Part shown: piece by piece, positions 41,277 through 50,578 of the stretch
How positions within the stretch are numbered: position 1 is the stretch's first letter
Layout: the number at the start of each line of letters is the position of its first letter
From: Streptomyces xylophagus
Lineage (GTDB): Bacteria; Actinomycetota; Actinomycetes; Streptomycetales; Streptomycetaceae
Direction: 5' to 3'
Assembly (NCBI RefSeq): GCF_000716435.1
Contig: NZ_JNWO01000008.1
Location: 62,001 to 126,000 of the forward strand
DNA: 64,000 bases
Program-made: the position numbers and the translations under genes
Notes under the pieces: model-generated
What the model was told of the DNA's origin: nothing
Databases searched by the model: none
Seen by the model: only the letters and a program-made list of their open reading frames with translations

Positions 41277-42368
41277 TCACGCATCCGGCCGCACAACACC
41301 CAATATCGGCATCGAACCCGCCCCCGCGATCGTCACCGTCCGCCCCGGCCGCGGGGCGTGGATGATCGCGCCGTCGCCGATGTACATCGCGACATGGCTG
41401 GCGTCGTCGAAGTAGATGATCAGGTCGCCGGGGCGCATGTCCTTCACGTCGACGTGCTTCAGCTGCTTCCACTGCTCCTGCGAGGTGCGCGGGATCGGGT
41501 CGCCGGCGCTCGCCCAGGCCTGCGAGGTCAGCCCCGAGCAGTCGTACGACTTCGGGCCCTCGGCGCCCCACTCGTACGGCTTGCCGAGCTGGGCCGTCGC
41601 GTAGGCCACCGCCGCCTTGCCCTCGGTGGAGGCCTTGGTGCTGATGTCCTTGACGACGCCGGAGTCGAGCCAGGCGGTCTGTGCCTTCAGCGCGGCCTGC
41701 TGCTCCAGCTTGGCCAGGCGCTCCTTCTCCTGCTTCTCCAGCTGGGACTCCAGCTTCTCGGCCGCCGCGATCTGGGTCGTGACCTTCTTCTTGGCGGCGG
41801 CCTTGGCCTGGCGGTTCTTCTCCAACTGCTGCCACTGCGCGGAGGCGTCGGCGGTGTACTGCCGCAAGTCCTGCTGGGCGCGGGTCAGTTCCGCGATCAG
41901 GCCCTTGGTGGCGCGCTCGCCCTGGAGCACCCGCCCGGCACCGTCGAGGAACTCCTGCGGGTTGTCGCTCAGCATCAGCTGCGCCTCGTCCGGGAGCCCG
42001 CCCGTGCGGTACTGGGCGCGGGCCGCAGCACCGGCGCGGTCCTTCAACTCGTCCAGCTTCTCCTGGCCCTTGACGATCTTCTTGGCCAGCTCGACGATCT
42101 CGGCGGACTGCTTCTGGGACTGCTCCTCGGCCGCGTTGTAGGCGTCCGTGGCGACGGCGGCGTCGTGGTACAGCGCGTCGAGCTTCTCGCGTACGGCCTC
42201 AAGGTCCTTGTTGGTCACGGGAGTCGGGGACGCGGTCGCCGAAGGGGTCGATGTCGGCGTGGACGTCGGCGTCGGGCTCGCGAAGGCGGTGCCGGGTGCC
42301 GCGAGTACGGTGACCGCGCAGACGACCGTGATGGCCGTCGTGATCAGGGCTCGCCTGCCCGCTCCCAT
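41277..42368 (-). CDS. Secreted NlpC/P60 peptidoglycan endopeptidase with coiled coil
   Basis: A 363-residue RipA-like hydrolase: signal peptide 1-30 (RRALITTAITVVCAVTVLAA, then PGTAFA), a Thr/Pro/Ser linker, a long coiled coil (about 52-235), then NlpC/P60 (about 245-363) with catalytic Cys in SYDCSGLTSQAW, His in ASHVAMYIGDG and the third residue in IIHAPRPG. It cleaves D-Glu-mDAP-type stem-peptide bonds during cell separation or growth. A set of 10-bp repeats lies about 130 bp upstream. Confidence 0.92.
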   Translation of the reverse strand: MGAGRRALITTAITVVCAVTVLAAPGTAFASPTPTSTPTSTPSATASPTPVTNKDLEAVREKLDALYHDAAVATDAYNAAEEQSQKQSAEIVELAKKIVKGQEKLDELKDRAGAAARAQYRTGGLPDEAQLMLSDNPQEFLDGAGRVLQGERATKGLIAELTRAQQDLRQYTADASAQWQQLEKNRQAKAAAKKKVTTQIAAAEKLESQLEKQEKERLAKLEQQAALKAQTAWLDSGVVKDISTKASTEGKAAVAYATAQLGKPYEWGAEGPKSYDCSGLTSQAWASAGDPIPRTSQEQWKQLKHVDVKDMRPGDLIIYFDDASHVAMYIGDGAIIHAPRPGRTVTIAGAGSMPILGVVRPDA

Positions 42369-42495
42369 ACCCCTGCCCCCACATCCACATCTGATTGACC
42401 GTCAGTAACTTACGGACGCCTGGGGGATCGTGCCATGCCCGGACACAAAACGACAGAGGTAGTACTTCCCGTACTTCTTCCCTTTCCTTCCAGGT

Positions 42496-42530
42496 CATGA
42501 CCTGTCGTGACCTGGCACGACCTGTCGTGG
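42496..42530. repeat. Three tandem 10-bp repeats upstream of the NlpC/P60 gene
   Basis: CCTGTCGTGA (42501), CCTGGCACGA (42511) and CCTGTCGTGG (42521), preceded by a related CAGGTCATGA (42491). The 10-bp period puts each unit on the same DNA face, as at cooperative regulator sites. They lie 130-160 bp before the hydrolase start, in its likely promoter region. Confidence 0.45.
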
Positions 42531-42611
42531 CGATCTCCCCGCCCGTTGTGACGAACGGCCGCCGGAGATCGTTCCCCGACCGCCCGGCACGGGGCGCGGG
42601 CGCGCCGAGGT

Positions 42612-43424
42612 TCACCCGCGCGGGGCCAACGCCCCCCACGCCACGGTCACTTCGCCCTGCCGCCACCGCACCGGCCCGTCCGTCACCGGCCAGTCGGCCG
42701 CGAGGTCCCGCACGGCCCGCATCCAGCGCTGTCGGGCGCCGTAGGAGGCGTAGGGCGCGGCGGCGGCCCACGCGCGGTCGAAGTCGCGGAGGAAGGAGTG
42801 CACCGGTTCGCCGGGCACATTGCGGTGGATGAGTGCCTTCGGGAGGCGCTCGGCGAGATCGGACGGCCGTTCCAGGGAACCGAGCCGGGTCGCGAAGGTG
42901 ACGGTGCGCGGCCCCTCCGGCCCCAGCGCGACCCACACGTGCCGTCGCCCGATCTCGTCACAGGTCCCCTCGACGAGCAGCCCGCCCCGCGAACGCTCCG
43001 ACGCCGGGGCGAGCCGCCCGCACAACCGCGCCCAGACCTCGGCGACCTGCGCCTCGTCGTACTGCCGCAGCACGTTCGCCGCGCGGATCAACACCGGCCG
43101 CCGCGCGACGGGCACCTCGAACCCGCCGTGCCGGAAGACCAGCCCCTCCCGCTCGTACGGTTTCGCCGCCGCGACCCGGGCCGGTTCGATCTCGACACCG
43201 ACCACGCGCGCGTGCGGGGCGACGGTACGGAGGCGCTGCAGCAGTTCCACGGCCGTCCAGGGCGCGGCACCGTACCCGAGGTCGACGGCGACGGGATCCT
43301 CCGCCCGGCGGAACTCCGCGCCGTGCGTCGCCACGATCCAGCGGTCCATACGGCGCAGGCGGTTGGGGTTGGTGGTGCCGCGGGTCACCGTTCCTACGGG
43401 GCGGGTGGTCGCGCGGGCTGTCAT
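42612..43424 (-). CDS. Class I SAM-dependent methyltransferase
   Basis: A 270-residue protein. Motif I is AVDLGYGAAPWTAVELLQRL with the acidic end of strand 2 in VVGVEIEPARVAAA. The N-terminus GTVTRGTTNPNRLRRMDRWI is conserved among actinobacterial homologues. Methyl acceptor unknown. It reads away from the gene at 43556. Confidence 0.87.
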   Translation of the reverse strand: MTARATTRPVGTVTRGTTNPNRLRRMDRWIVATHGAEFRRAEDPVAVDLGYGAAPWTAVELLQRLRTVAPHARVVGVEIEPARVAAAKPYEREGLVFRHGGFEVPVARRPVLIRAANVLRQYDEAQVAEVWARLCGRLAPASERSRGGLLVEGTCDEIGRRHVWVALGPEGPRTVTFATRLGSLERPSDLAERLPKALIHRNVPGEPVHSFLRDFDRAWAAAAPYASYGARQRWMRAVRDLAADWPVTDGPVRWRQGEVTVAWGALAPRG

Positions 43425-43555
43425 ACCTACGAGGGTAGGCGGCGCGGGACGAGGGGCGGCGCACCGGGCACCGGCCGAAGCTGTCGCTTCCCGTCCCGTT
43501 GTCAGTGCCGCCTGGCAGGATCGGAGATCAAGTCGCCGAGGTGAGGGTGGGACCG

Positions 43556-44080
43556 ATGAAGGTGCTTGTCACGGACGAAGTCCACGTCGACTACGGCCAG
43601 ATGTTCGTGGAGAGCGGCGGGGACGAATGCGACCTGTACGACGCCTTCGCCGGGCAGGAGGGCGTCGGGCTCTGCGGGGGCGGGACGGCCGGGACGCTGC
43701 TTCTGCTGACCGGTCTGCACATCGGCGGCGTCGACTTCACCGCCGAGCTGCACGACAGCCGGCCTGAGGTGGACGAGACGTGGGAGGAGATCGTCGAGGT
43801 CCCGTTCCGGCCGGTGTCGCAGGAGACGAAGCTGCGGCAGTGGAACTGGAAGAACTCGTGGGAGCTGGGACTGGAGGAGCGCGACTACCGCGTGCGGTAC
43901 TCCGCCATCGCCATGGACGCCGGCCGGAGCAAGAACGTGCGGGAGGACGACGAGCCCGCGACCGACGACCGGTATCTGCTGCAGATATGGCCCGCCGCGC
44001 CCGAGCCGGCCCGGCTGCTCAAGCAGACCGGCGGCGCGGCCGCGTACTGGCACGCCTTCGCCACGGCGCCCGTGGGCTGA
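43556..44080 (+). CDS. Conserved hypothetical protein
   Basis: A 174-residue acidic, apparently cytosolic protein starting MKVLVTDEVHVDYGQMFVES at ATG 43556; a longer reading from 43499 is less likely. Trp-rich central region QWNWKNSWELGL and a C-terminal YLLQIWPAAPEPARLL. Homologues occur near mshA in Streptomyces as far as I recall. Function unknown. Confidence 0.72.
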   Translation: MKVLVTDEVHVDYGQMFVESGGDECDLYDAFAGQEGVGLCGGGTAGTLLLLTGLHIGGVDFTAELHDSRPEVDETWEEIVEVPFRPVSQETKLRQWNWKNSWELGLEERDYRVRYSAIAMDAGRSKNVREDDEPATDDRYLLQIWPAAPEPARLLKQTGGAAAYWHAFATAPVG

Positions 44081-44165
44081 CGCCCTGAACGGACGTGGCC
44101 AACGCACCTTCACCTCGAACGGTTGAGCGACACGGGGTAATGCCTCGGTAAAATCCCCATGCGCC

Positions 44166-44192
44166 GGAATGAGAATCCCGCCCCCCGATGTT
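44166..44192 (+). promoter_or_regulatory. Candidate SigR promoter of mshA
   Basis: GGAAT (44166-44170) and GTT (44190-44192) with 19 bp between, close to the thiol-oxidative-stress SigR consensus (GGAAT-N18/19-GTT). mshA is a reported SigR target in S. coelicolor, which supports the assignment; transcription would start about 55 bp before the GTG. Confidence 0.6.
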
Positions 44193-44256
44193 GCACCCCC
44201 TTGGAGGGCTCCGCACACCCTCCCTGAGGCATGCCCGCAGCAAGGAGGAGCGCCAC

Positions 44257-45594
44257 GTGAGCCAGTACGCCAGCAGGCTCGGACGGCGTTCCCCGGCCGC
44301 GTCCGCCCGGCTGCGGCTGCACCGTAAGCCCCGTCGTGTCGCCATGCTGTCCGTGCACACGTCACCGCTGCACCAGCCCGGCACGGGCGACGCCGGCGGT
44401 ATGAACGTCTACATCGTGGAGCTCGCGCAGCGCCTCGCCGCGATCAACATCGAGGTGGAGATCTTCACGCGCGCGACCACGGCGGTCCTCCCTCCGACCG
44501 TCGAGCTCGCCCCCGGCGTCCTCGTCCGGCACGTCGACGCGGGCCCGTACGAAGGTCTCGCCAAGGAGGAACTCCCCGCCCAGCTCTGCGCGTTCACGCA
44601 CGGCGTGATGCAGGCATGGGCCGGCCACCGCCCCGGCTACTACGACCTCGTCCACTCGCACTACTGGCTCTCCGGCCACGTCGGCTGGCTCGCCGCCCAG
44701 CGCTGGGGCGTCCCCCTCGTGCACGCCATGCACACCATGGCCAAGGTCAAGAACGCCAGCCTGGCCGACGGCGACACCCCCGAGCCCGCCGCCCGCGTCA
44801 TCGGCGAGACCCAGATCGTCGCCGCCGCCGACCGCCTCATCGCCAACACGGCGGAGGAGGCCGACGAACTCGTACGGCACTACGCGGCAGACCCCGCCAA
44901 GGTCGCCGTGGTCCACCCCGGCGTGAACCTCGAACGCTTCCGCCCGGCGGACGGCCGAGCGGCGGCCCGCGCCCGCCTCGGCCTCCCCCAGGACGCCCTG
45001 ATCCCGCTCTTCGCCGGCCGCATCCAGCCCCTGAAGGCGCCGGACGTTCTGCTGCGCGCGGTCGCCGTGCTCCTCGACGAGCGGCCCGAGCTGCGCTCGA
45101 ACATCGTCGTCCCCGTCGTCGGCGGCCCCAGCGGCAGCGGGCTCGCCAAGCCCGAGGGCCTGCAGAAGCTGGCCGCGCGGCTGGGCATCGCGGATGTCGT
45201 ACGGTTCCGGCCGCCGGTCGGCCAGGAGCAGCTCGCGGACTGGTTCCGGGCCGCGTCCGTGCTGGTCATGCCGTCGTACAGCGAGTCCTTCGGGCTGGTC
45301 GCCATAGAGGCGCAGGCGGCCGGTACGCCGGTGCTCGCGGCCTCGGTCGGCGGCCTCCCGGTCGCCGTGCGCGACGGCGAGACCGGCTTCCTGGTGCAGG
45401 GCCACGATCCCGTCGCCTACGCCCACGTCCTGCGCCGTCTCGCCGACGACCCGCACCTCGCGCCCCGCATGGGCGAGGCCGCCGCCCGGCACGCCCAGTC
45501 CTTCGGCTGGGACACGGCCGCCGCCGCCACGGCCGACGTCTACACGGCCGCCGCGCAGGCCCACCGCCGTCACGTACGCTCGCACCATGGGTGA
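44257..45594 (+). CDS. mshA: D-inositol-3-phosphate glycosyltransferase (mycothiol synthesis)
   Basis: A 445-residue GT4 glycosyltransferase from GTG 44257 with AAGGAGGAG upstream. It transfers GlcNAc from UDP-GlcNAc to 1L-inositol-1-phosphate, the first step of mycothiol synthesis. Visible hallmarks: [20 protein letters not shown] (donor/acceptor loop), [49 protein letters not shown] (E-x7-E motif). The YbjN gene overlaps its end by 8 bp. Confidence 0.96.
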   Translation: MSQYASRLGRRSPAASARLRLHRKPRRVAMLSVHTSPLHQPGTGDAGGMNVYIVELAQRLAAINIEVEIFTRATTAVLPPTVELAPGVLVRHVDAGPYEGLAKEELPAQLCAFTHGVMQAWAGHRPGYYDLVHSHYWLSGHVGWLAAQRWGVPLVHAMHTMAKVKNASLADGDTPEPAARVIGETQIVAAADRLIANTAEEADELVRHYAADPAKVAVVHPGVNLERFRPADGRAAARARLGLPQDALIPLFAGRIQPLKAPDVLLRAVAVLLDERPELRSNIVVPVVGGPSGSGLAKPEGLQKLAARLGIADVVRFRPPVGQEQLADWFRAASVLVMPSYSESFGLVAIEAQAAGTPVLAASVGGLPVAVRDGETGFLVQGHDPVAYAHVLRRLADDPHLAPRMGEAAARHAQSFGWDTAAAATADVYTAAAQAHRRHVRSHHG

Positions 45595-46099
45595 GGCAGC
45601 GGCGGATCAGGACCGGGCGGCGCAGGTCATCGAGGGTTTCCTCAAGGGCGCCGAACTCGACTGGGAGAGCCCGGAGTTCGGCACGTTCGTCGTCAAACTC
45701 CCCGGCACCCGCAAGCTGTCGACGACCCTCTCCCTCCTCGTCGGCCGCCACTCCCTCTCGCTCAACGCCTTCGTCATCCGTCACCCCGACGAGAACGAGA
45801 CGGCCGTCCACCGCTGGCTCCTGGAGCGCAACCTCAAGCTGTACGGCGTGAGTTACGCCGTCGACCAGCTCGGTGACGTGTACGTCACCGGCCGGCTGCC
45901 GCTGTCCGCCGTCACCGAGGCCGAGATCGACCGCCTCCTCGGCCAGGTCCTGGAGGCCGCCGACGGCAGCTTCAACACCCTCCTGGAACTGGGCTTCGCC
46001 TCCGCGATCCGCAAGGAGTACGCGTGGCGGGTGTCGCGCGGGGAGTCGACGCGGAATCTGGACGCGTTCACGAATCTGACCCAGCGGCCGACCGACTGA
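45587..46099 (+). CDS. YbjN-domain protein
   Basis: A 170-residue protein with the YbjN/tir-chaperone-like fold ([20 protein letters not shown], then [20 protein letters not shown]). It overlaps the end of mshA and is translationally coupled to it; this neighbour pair is conserved in actinobacteria. Biochemical function unknown; a chaperone-like role is only a family-level guess. Confidence 0.88.
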   Translation: MGEAAADQDRAAQVIEGFLKGAELDWESPEFGTFVVKLPGTRKLSTTLSLLVGRHSLSLNAFVIRHPDENETAVHRWLLERNLKLYGVSYAVDQLGDVYVTGRLPLSAVTEAEIDRLLGQVLEAADGSFNTLLELGFASAIRKEYAWRVSRGESTRNLDAFTNLTQRPTD

Positions 46100-46209
46100 T
46101 CTAGCACCAACCCCTTTCGTTGCCACCGGGCGTCGTGGCATGCTCACCGCCAGCACATTTCTGAACGTCGTTCACATCCATGAAGAGCCGCGTGGGAGGA
46201 CGTACGTAC

Positions 46210-47847
46210 ATGAGCCACACCCGTCTCACCAGACGAACCCTGCTCGGAAGCACGCTGGCCTTGGCGGTCCCCTTGCCGAAACGGGGATCGCAAGGATCGA
46301 AAGATCAAGTCCCGTCCCTCTGGCGGGAGTTCACCCGCACCCCCTTCACCCACCCGCAGATCCCCTACATCGGCCGGGCGGGCGCACAGCGCCACCCCCG
46401 CCACTCCCGGGTGCTCGACGTCCGTCGCTACGGCGCCGTCGCGGACGGCACGACCGACTCCGCCCCCGCGATCAACCGTGCCATCGCCGCTGCCGGCAGG
46501 GCCGGCGGTGGCACGGTGCTCATCCCGCCCGGCACCTTCCGCATCGACGACGTGATCCGCGTCGGCCACTCGAACGTGGTGGTCAGGGGCGCCGGCAGCG
46601 ACCGTACGAAGCTCTGGGCGACCAAGAACCTCACCGAACTCATCGGCGTCTACGGCTCCCGCTACGGCGGCGACAAGTCGGCCTGGTCCTGGGCGGGCGG
46701 CCTCATCTGGCTTGCCCCGACGGCCCGTTGGGACTCACTGGTCGCCGCGATCAGGGCGAAGGCCTGGCCCTTCGAGGGCTGGACCGGCAACAAGCGTGAC
46801 GAATGGCGGCAGTTGACGACCATCGAGCCGGCCCGCCAGGGCTCCTGGACGGTGACGGTCGCGGACGCCTCGCAACTGAGGCCGGGCGAACTGGTGTTGC
46901 TCCGCCTCGCCGACGACACCGGCCACACCCTCCTCCAGCACATGGCGGGCGGCGGCCCCGGCCCCGAGGCGTACTACTGGGACGACAAGACGAAGCTGCT
47001 GTCGTACGTCCCCTACGAATGGCCCGTCCGCATCGCACACGTCCATGGCCGCAGGGTGACTCTCGAACGCCCGCTGCCCCTCGACCTCCGCCCCGAGTGG
47101 AACCCCCAATTCACCACCCATGTAGAGGAGTTGATGGGCTCGGGAGTGGAAGGGCTCACCCTGGAGGCCGTCGAGACCCCCCAGCAACCGCACCTCCTCG
47201 ACAAGGGCTACAACGGCGTCGTCCTCCAATGCGCGTACGACTGCTGGGTGGACGACGTGACGGTCCGTCATGTCGACAACGGCTTCGGCCTGGTGGCGGC
47301 CTCGGCGTGCACCCTGCGCGGTACGACGGTGTCGGGCCGTGGCTCGCACCACCCCTACTTCTGTCGCGAGGGTTCGCACGACAACCTCATCGAGGACTTC
47401 ACGATCGAGGAGCGCACGGTCCCGGCGCCGGCGAACACCCAGCTCCACGGCATCAACGTCGAGGGCCTGTCGTCGTACAACGTCTGGTCGCGCGGCGACA
47501 TGCGCATGGGCACCTTCGACAGCCACCGCGGACTGCCCTTCGCCGACGTCCGCACCGACATCACGGTGAACAACAACGGCCGCCACGGCGGCGACGCGAG
47601 CGCCGGACCGCTGTTCGGCGCCCGCTTCACCCACTGGAACATCCGCGTCACGAACGGCCGCGCGGGCCTGATGAAGATCGACCAACTGGCGCCGTACAGC
47701 GCGACGGTGGGCGTCAACACGGTCACCGAGTCCGACCAGATCGACGTCCCCGACTTCACCGGCGACCTGCACTCCCGGCTGGAGCTCTACGGCACGACGG
47801 ATGTCGTACGGCCGCGGAATCTGTACGAGGCGCAGCGGGAGCTGTGA
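46210..47847 (+). CDS. Secreted right-handed beta-helix protein (pectate-lyase superfamily)
   Basis: A 545-residue protein from ATG 46210, with GGGAGGA upstream. The N-terminus TRLTRRTLLGSTLALAVPLP looks like a Tat signal (twin Arg). The beta-helix region begins LDVRRYGAVADGTTDSAPAI (pectate_lyase_3-type entry) and continues with the repeated-strand pattern GTTVSGRGSHHPYFCREGSH. It may cleave or bind acidic polysaccharide. No specific substrate can be named. Confidence 0.85.
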   Translation: MSHTRLTRRTLLGSTLALAVPLPKRGSQGSKDQVPSLWREFTRTPFTHPQIPYIGRAGAQRHPRHSRVLDVRRYGAVADGTTDSAPAINRAIAAAGRAGGGTVLIPPGTFRIDDVIRVGHSNVVVRGAGSDRTKLWATKNLTELIGVYGSRYGGDKSAWSWAGGLIWLAPTARWDSLVAAIRAKAWPFEGWTGNKRDEWRQLTTIEPARQGSWTVTVADASQLRPGELVLLRLADDTGHTLLQHMAGGGPGPEAYYWDDKTKLLSYVPYEWPVRIAHVHGRRVTLERPLPLDLRPEWNPQFTTHVEELMGSGVEGLTLEAVETPQQPHLLDKGYNGVVLQCAYDCWVDDVTVRHVDNGFGLVAASACTLRGTTVSGRGSHHPYFCREGSHDNLIEDFTIEERTVPAPANTQLHGINVEGLSSYNVWSRGDMRMGTFDSHRGLPFADVRTDITVNNNGRHGGDASAGPLFGARFTHWNIRVTNGRAGLMKIDQLAPYSATVGVNTVTESDQIDVPDFTGDLHSRLELYGTTDVVRPRNLYEAQREL

Positions 47848-47848
47848 C

Positions 47849-48493
47849 TCAGGTGCGCCACAGGGTGTCGTAGCCGATGAAGTCGAACATGCGCTGTCCG
47901 GGCGGGAGTTGGCGGGGCTCGCCGGTGAAGCGGTGGGCGCCGACGGACGCGGGGATCGCGGGATCCGACACCCACAGTCGCTCGAAGCCGCGCTCCTCCA
48001 GCCAGGCGCAGATCCGCGGGACCAGGTCCGGGTCCTTGCGGTTGCGTGTCCAGACGACCGTGCCCCCGGTCCGGCACAACGCGGTGCAGTGGTCCAGGAG
48101 ACGTTCGACGTCCGGGTCGGTGATGTTGCCGAGGACGCCGCACAGGAGGACGAGGTCGGCGGGTGCGAGGTCGGCGTACTGATCCGTCAACGAGGCGTCC
48201 TCGGCGACCACTTCGACGTCGGGAAGGCCGGCCGCGCGGGCGGCCTGTGTCGCGTGGGCGACGTTCCGTTCGTCCAACTCGACCAGCCGGGCGCGGACTT
48301 CGGCTCCGCGGGGATGGTCGGCCAGTACGCCGATCAGGTCACGGCCCTGTCCGGCGCAGACGCTGATCGCGGTGAGCGGGCCGGGCGGGGCGGTGTCGAG
48401 GGCGTACCGGACGCGTTCCTGGACCATGGCCAGGCGCCTGCTGAGGTAGGAGTCGGGGGAGTCGTATGCGTCGTGCCACTCGTGCCAGTCCAT
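47849..48493 (-). CDS. SAM-dependent methyltransferase
   Basis: A 214-residue class I methyltransferase starting MDWHEWHDAYDSPDSYLSRR. Motif I reads AISVCAGQGRDLIGVLADHP, the ribose-binding acidic residue is in LVELDERNVAHA, and motif IV is ADLVLLCGVLGNI. Acceptor unknown. Its stop meets the convergent beta-helix gene within 2 bp. Confidence 0.87.
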   Translation of the reverse strand: MDWHEWHDAYDSPDSYLSRRLAMVQERVRYALDTAPPGPLTAISVCAGQGRDLIGVLADHPRGAEVRARLVELDERNVAHATQAARAAGLPDVEVVAEDASLTDQYADLAPADLVLLCGVLGNITDPDVERLLDHCTALCRTGGTVVWTRNRKDPDLVPRICAWLEERGFERLWVSDPAIPASVGAHRFTGEPRQLPPGQRMFDFIGYDTLWRT

Positions 48494-48502
48494 GCGCGGA
48501 AT

Positions 48503-49342
48503 CTAGCCGCGGCGTTGATCTCTGTCGCGTGAATAACGCCCCGGCGTGACCCCCACCAACTTCCGGAAATGGCGGGTGAGATGGGACTGGTCGTAGAAGC
48601 CGGTGACCGTGGCCACCTCGCCCGGCGGCAGGCCGTCGAGGAGGAGACGGCGGGCGCGGTCGACGCGGCGGGACATCAGGTACTGGTGCGGTGCGATGCC
48701 GTACGCCCCGCTGAACGCCCGTACCAGATGGGCGGGATGGGCGTGCACGAGCCGCGCGGCCTCGTCGAGGGCGATGCCTTCGGTGACGCGCTCGTCGAGG
48801 AGTTCGCGGAGGGTGCGGGCGAGGGTGGGATCTCCGGCGGGGGTGGGGGAGGACGGCCGTAGGTGGGCCTGCAGTCGTTCCGCGATGAGGGTCAGGCGGC
48901 TCTCGGCCTCCAGTTCGTCGCCGGGGTGGTCGAGCGCGGTGTGCAACTGGCCCACGCGCAGCCGGAGTTCGGGATCGCGGAGGTCGGGCCGGTCGACGGC
49001 GGAACCGATGAGGTCGTCCGGGAGGTGCGTGCCGTCGAGGTAGAGGACGCGCTTGCGGAAGCCGTGCGGGGTGGCGGGGGAGCCGTTGTGCGGGACGTGC
49101 GGCGGGAGCAGCGACACCGTGTCGTGCGGGGTGCCGTGCTCGTGCCGGTCGAGGTCGTACCGTACGGCACCGTCGTCCACGATCAGCAGCGTCCAAGCGT
49201 CGTGCACGTGCATCGGGTACGCGTACTCGGTGAAGTGGGCGTGGAAGACCTCGACGACACCGGGGATGCGGGGGCGCCACGCGGAGACTTCCTGCTGGGG
49301 GCGGCCTGGGTCGGGGTGGCCCGGGCCCTGCTGCGGGGCCAT
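48503..49342 (-). CDS. AraC-family transcriptional regulator
   Basis: A 279-residue regulator from ATG 49342: cupin-like sensor domain about 25-115 (HAHFTEYAYPMHVHDAWTLL) and a C-terminal double helix-turn-helix about 180-275 (ARLVHAHPAHLVRAFSGAYG, then FYDQSHLTRHFRKLVGVTPG). It is divergent from the DUF2000 gene at 49392, its likely target. Such pairs of an AraC regulator and DUF2000 are common in Streptomyces. Confidence 0.91.
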   Translation of the reverse strand: MAPQQGPGHPDPGRPQQEVSAWRPRIPGVVEVFHAHFTEYAYPMHVHDAWTLLIVDDGAVRYDLDRHEHGTPHDTVSLLPPHVPHNGSPATPHGFRKRVLYLDGTHLPDDLIGSAVDRPDLRDPELRLRVGQLHTALDHPGDELEAESRLTLIAERLQAHLRPSSPTPAGDPTLARTLRELLDERVTEGIALDEAARLVHAHPAHLVRAFSGAYGIAPHQYLMSRRVDRARRLLLDGLPPGEVATVTGFYDQSHLTRHFRKLVGVTPGRYSRDRDQRRG

Positions 49343-49391
49343 GCAAAGAACGTACAAGACGAGGGCGTGGGGCGGTCGGCAGTCTCGGCGT

Positions 49392-49829
49392 ATGAGCACT
49401 GACATCGCTGGTGAACCGATCCGCTTCGACACGAAGATCGCCGTCCTGCTGCGGGACGACCTCGAGCCGTGGCAGCGGCTGAACGTCACGTCCTTCCTGG
49501 TCAGCGGCCTGGGTACGCAGGCTCCCGAGGTGATCGGGGAGCCGTACGAGGACGCGGACGGGGTGGGTTACCTGCCGATGTTCCGGCAGCCGGTGATGGT
49601 CTTCGAGGCGACGAAGGAGGTACTGGTGGCGGCCCACGGCAGGGCCCTCGGCCGCGCGCTGCCCCGGGCCGTCTTCACGTCGGACCTCTTCGCCACCGGC
49701 AACGACCGGGACAACCGGGCGGCGGTACGGGCCGTCGCCACCGCCGAGCTGGATGTGGTGGGGCTGGCCGTGTACGGGCCGCGGAACGGGGTGGACAAGG
49801 TGGTCAAGGGGGCGCGGATGCATCCGTGA
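49392..49829 (+). CDS. DUF2000 family protein
   Basis: A 145-residue protein starting MSTDIAGEPIRFDTKIAVLL with the DUF2000 core RLNVTSFLVSGLG and SDLFATGNDRDNRAAVRAVA. Structures in the family resemble peptidyl-tRNA hydrolase II-like folds, but no activity is established. It starts 49 bp from the divergent AraC regulator. Confidence 0.85.
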   Translation: MSTDIAGEPIRFDTKIAVLLRDDLEPWQRLNVTSFLVSGLGTQAPEVIGEPYEDADGVGYLPMFRQPVMVFEATKEVLVAAHGRALGRALPRAVFTSDLFATGNDRDNRAAVRAVATAELDVVGLAVYGPRNGVDKVVKGARMHP

Positions 49830-50086
49830 GGGGTGGCGGTGGGTGTGCGGGGTGATTCGTTGATCACTGCCCGTGTCGGGCGCGGGTGATGCGGACTCGT
49901 CAGCGGGCGGCGGGCGGAAAACTCCCTACGGGCGAATGTGTGCAGGTGAGACGGCTTGATCAGTTCGAGTGGCCGTCGCCGTGAGGCCTTCTGCACGCGC
50001 CCCGGGAGGGAGGAGAGTCCTCCCCGGTGAGCCCTTACCCGGGGTGGGCCACCTGCACCGATCCATTCTTCGGCAGGGAGAGAACC

Positions 50087-50494
50087 ATGAACCGATCCAC
50101 GAAGCTGGCCCTGGGGGCCGTGGTGGCGGCACTCACCATCGGGGGCACGGTCGCGGCGTCGGCCCAACCGGACCAGGTCCACCGGGCGGCGGCGACCGCC
50201 GACTGGGCCAAGGTCTCCGCGAGCGGGCACATCCTGGGCGGGCAGGGCATCCGTGGAGTCAACAAGTTCGGCAACGGCCGCTACAACATCACCACGACAC
50301 ACAACCTCAACGGCTGCGCCCTCCTGGGCACCATCAACACCAACGGCGGGAGCGACCCCGGGCCGGGCAGCTCGTCCATCCTGGTCGGCCAGGTGAACGG
50401 GAACACCCTCTTCATCCGTACGGCGACGCCGTCCGCGAGCGGCAACGCGGCCGTGGACAGCGACAGGCCGTTCTCGATCACTGTCGTGTGCTGA
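50087..50494 (+). CDS. Secreted small protein
   Basis: A 135-residue protein from ATG 50087 after GGCAGGGAGAG. Signal peptide 1-28 (MNRSTKLALGAVVAALTIGG, cleavage near ASA-QP). The mature part is beta-rich with two cysteines (LNGCALLG and the C-terminal VVC) that probably form a disulfide. No known domain. The 250 bp before it are gene-free. Confidence 0.78.
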   Translation: MNRSTKLALGAVVAALTIGGTVAASAQPDQVHRAAATADWAKVSASGHILGGQGIRGVNKFGNGRYNITTTHNLNGCALLGTINTNGGSDPGPGSSSILVGQVNGNTLFIRTATPSASGNAAVDSDRPFSITVVC

Positions 50495-50578
50495 TGCCCT
50501 GACCGGCTGCTCACGGCTACCCGCCCGCCTTGCCCACCCCGCCGGTCAGGGTGGGCGGGGTCGTCGGGGTCGTCGCTC

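Noticed and set aside
42369..42611. ydaO (c-di-AMP) riboswitch before the NlpC/P60 gene
   Set aside because: Such riboswitches precede some Streptomyces wall hydrolases, but the conserved ydaO core sequences are not present here.
46735..47772. 345-codon minus-strand frame
   Set aside because: Shadow of the beta-helix protein gene; low-complexity Val/Arg/Ala translation.
49830..50086. Riboswitch before the secreted protein gene
   Set aside because: Several GC-rich stems can be drawn but none matches a riboswitch consensus I know.
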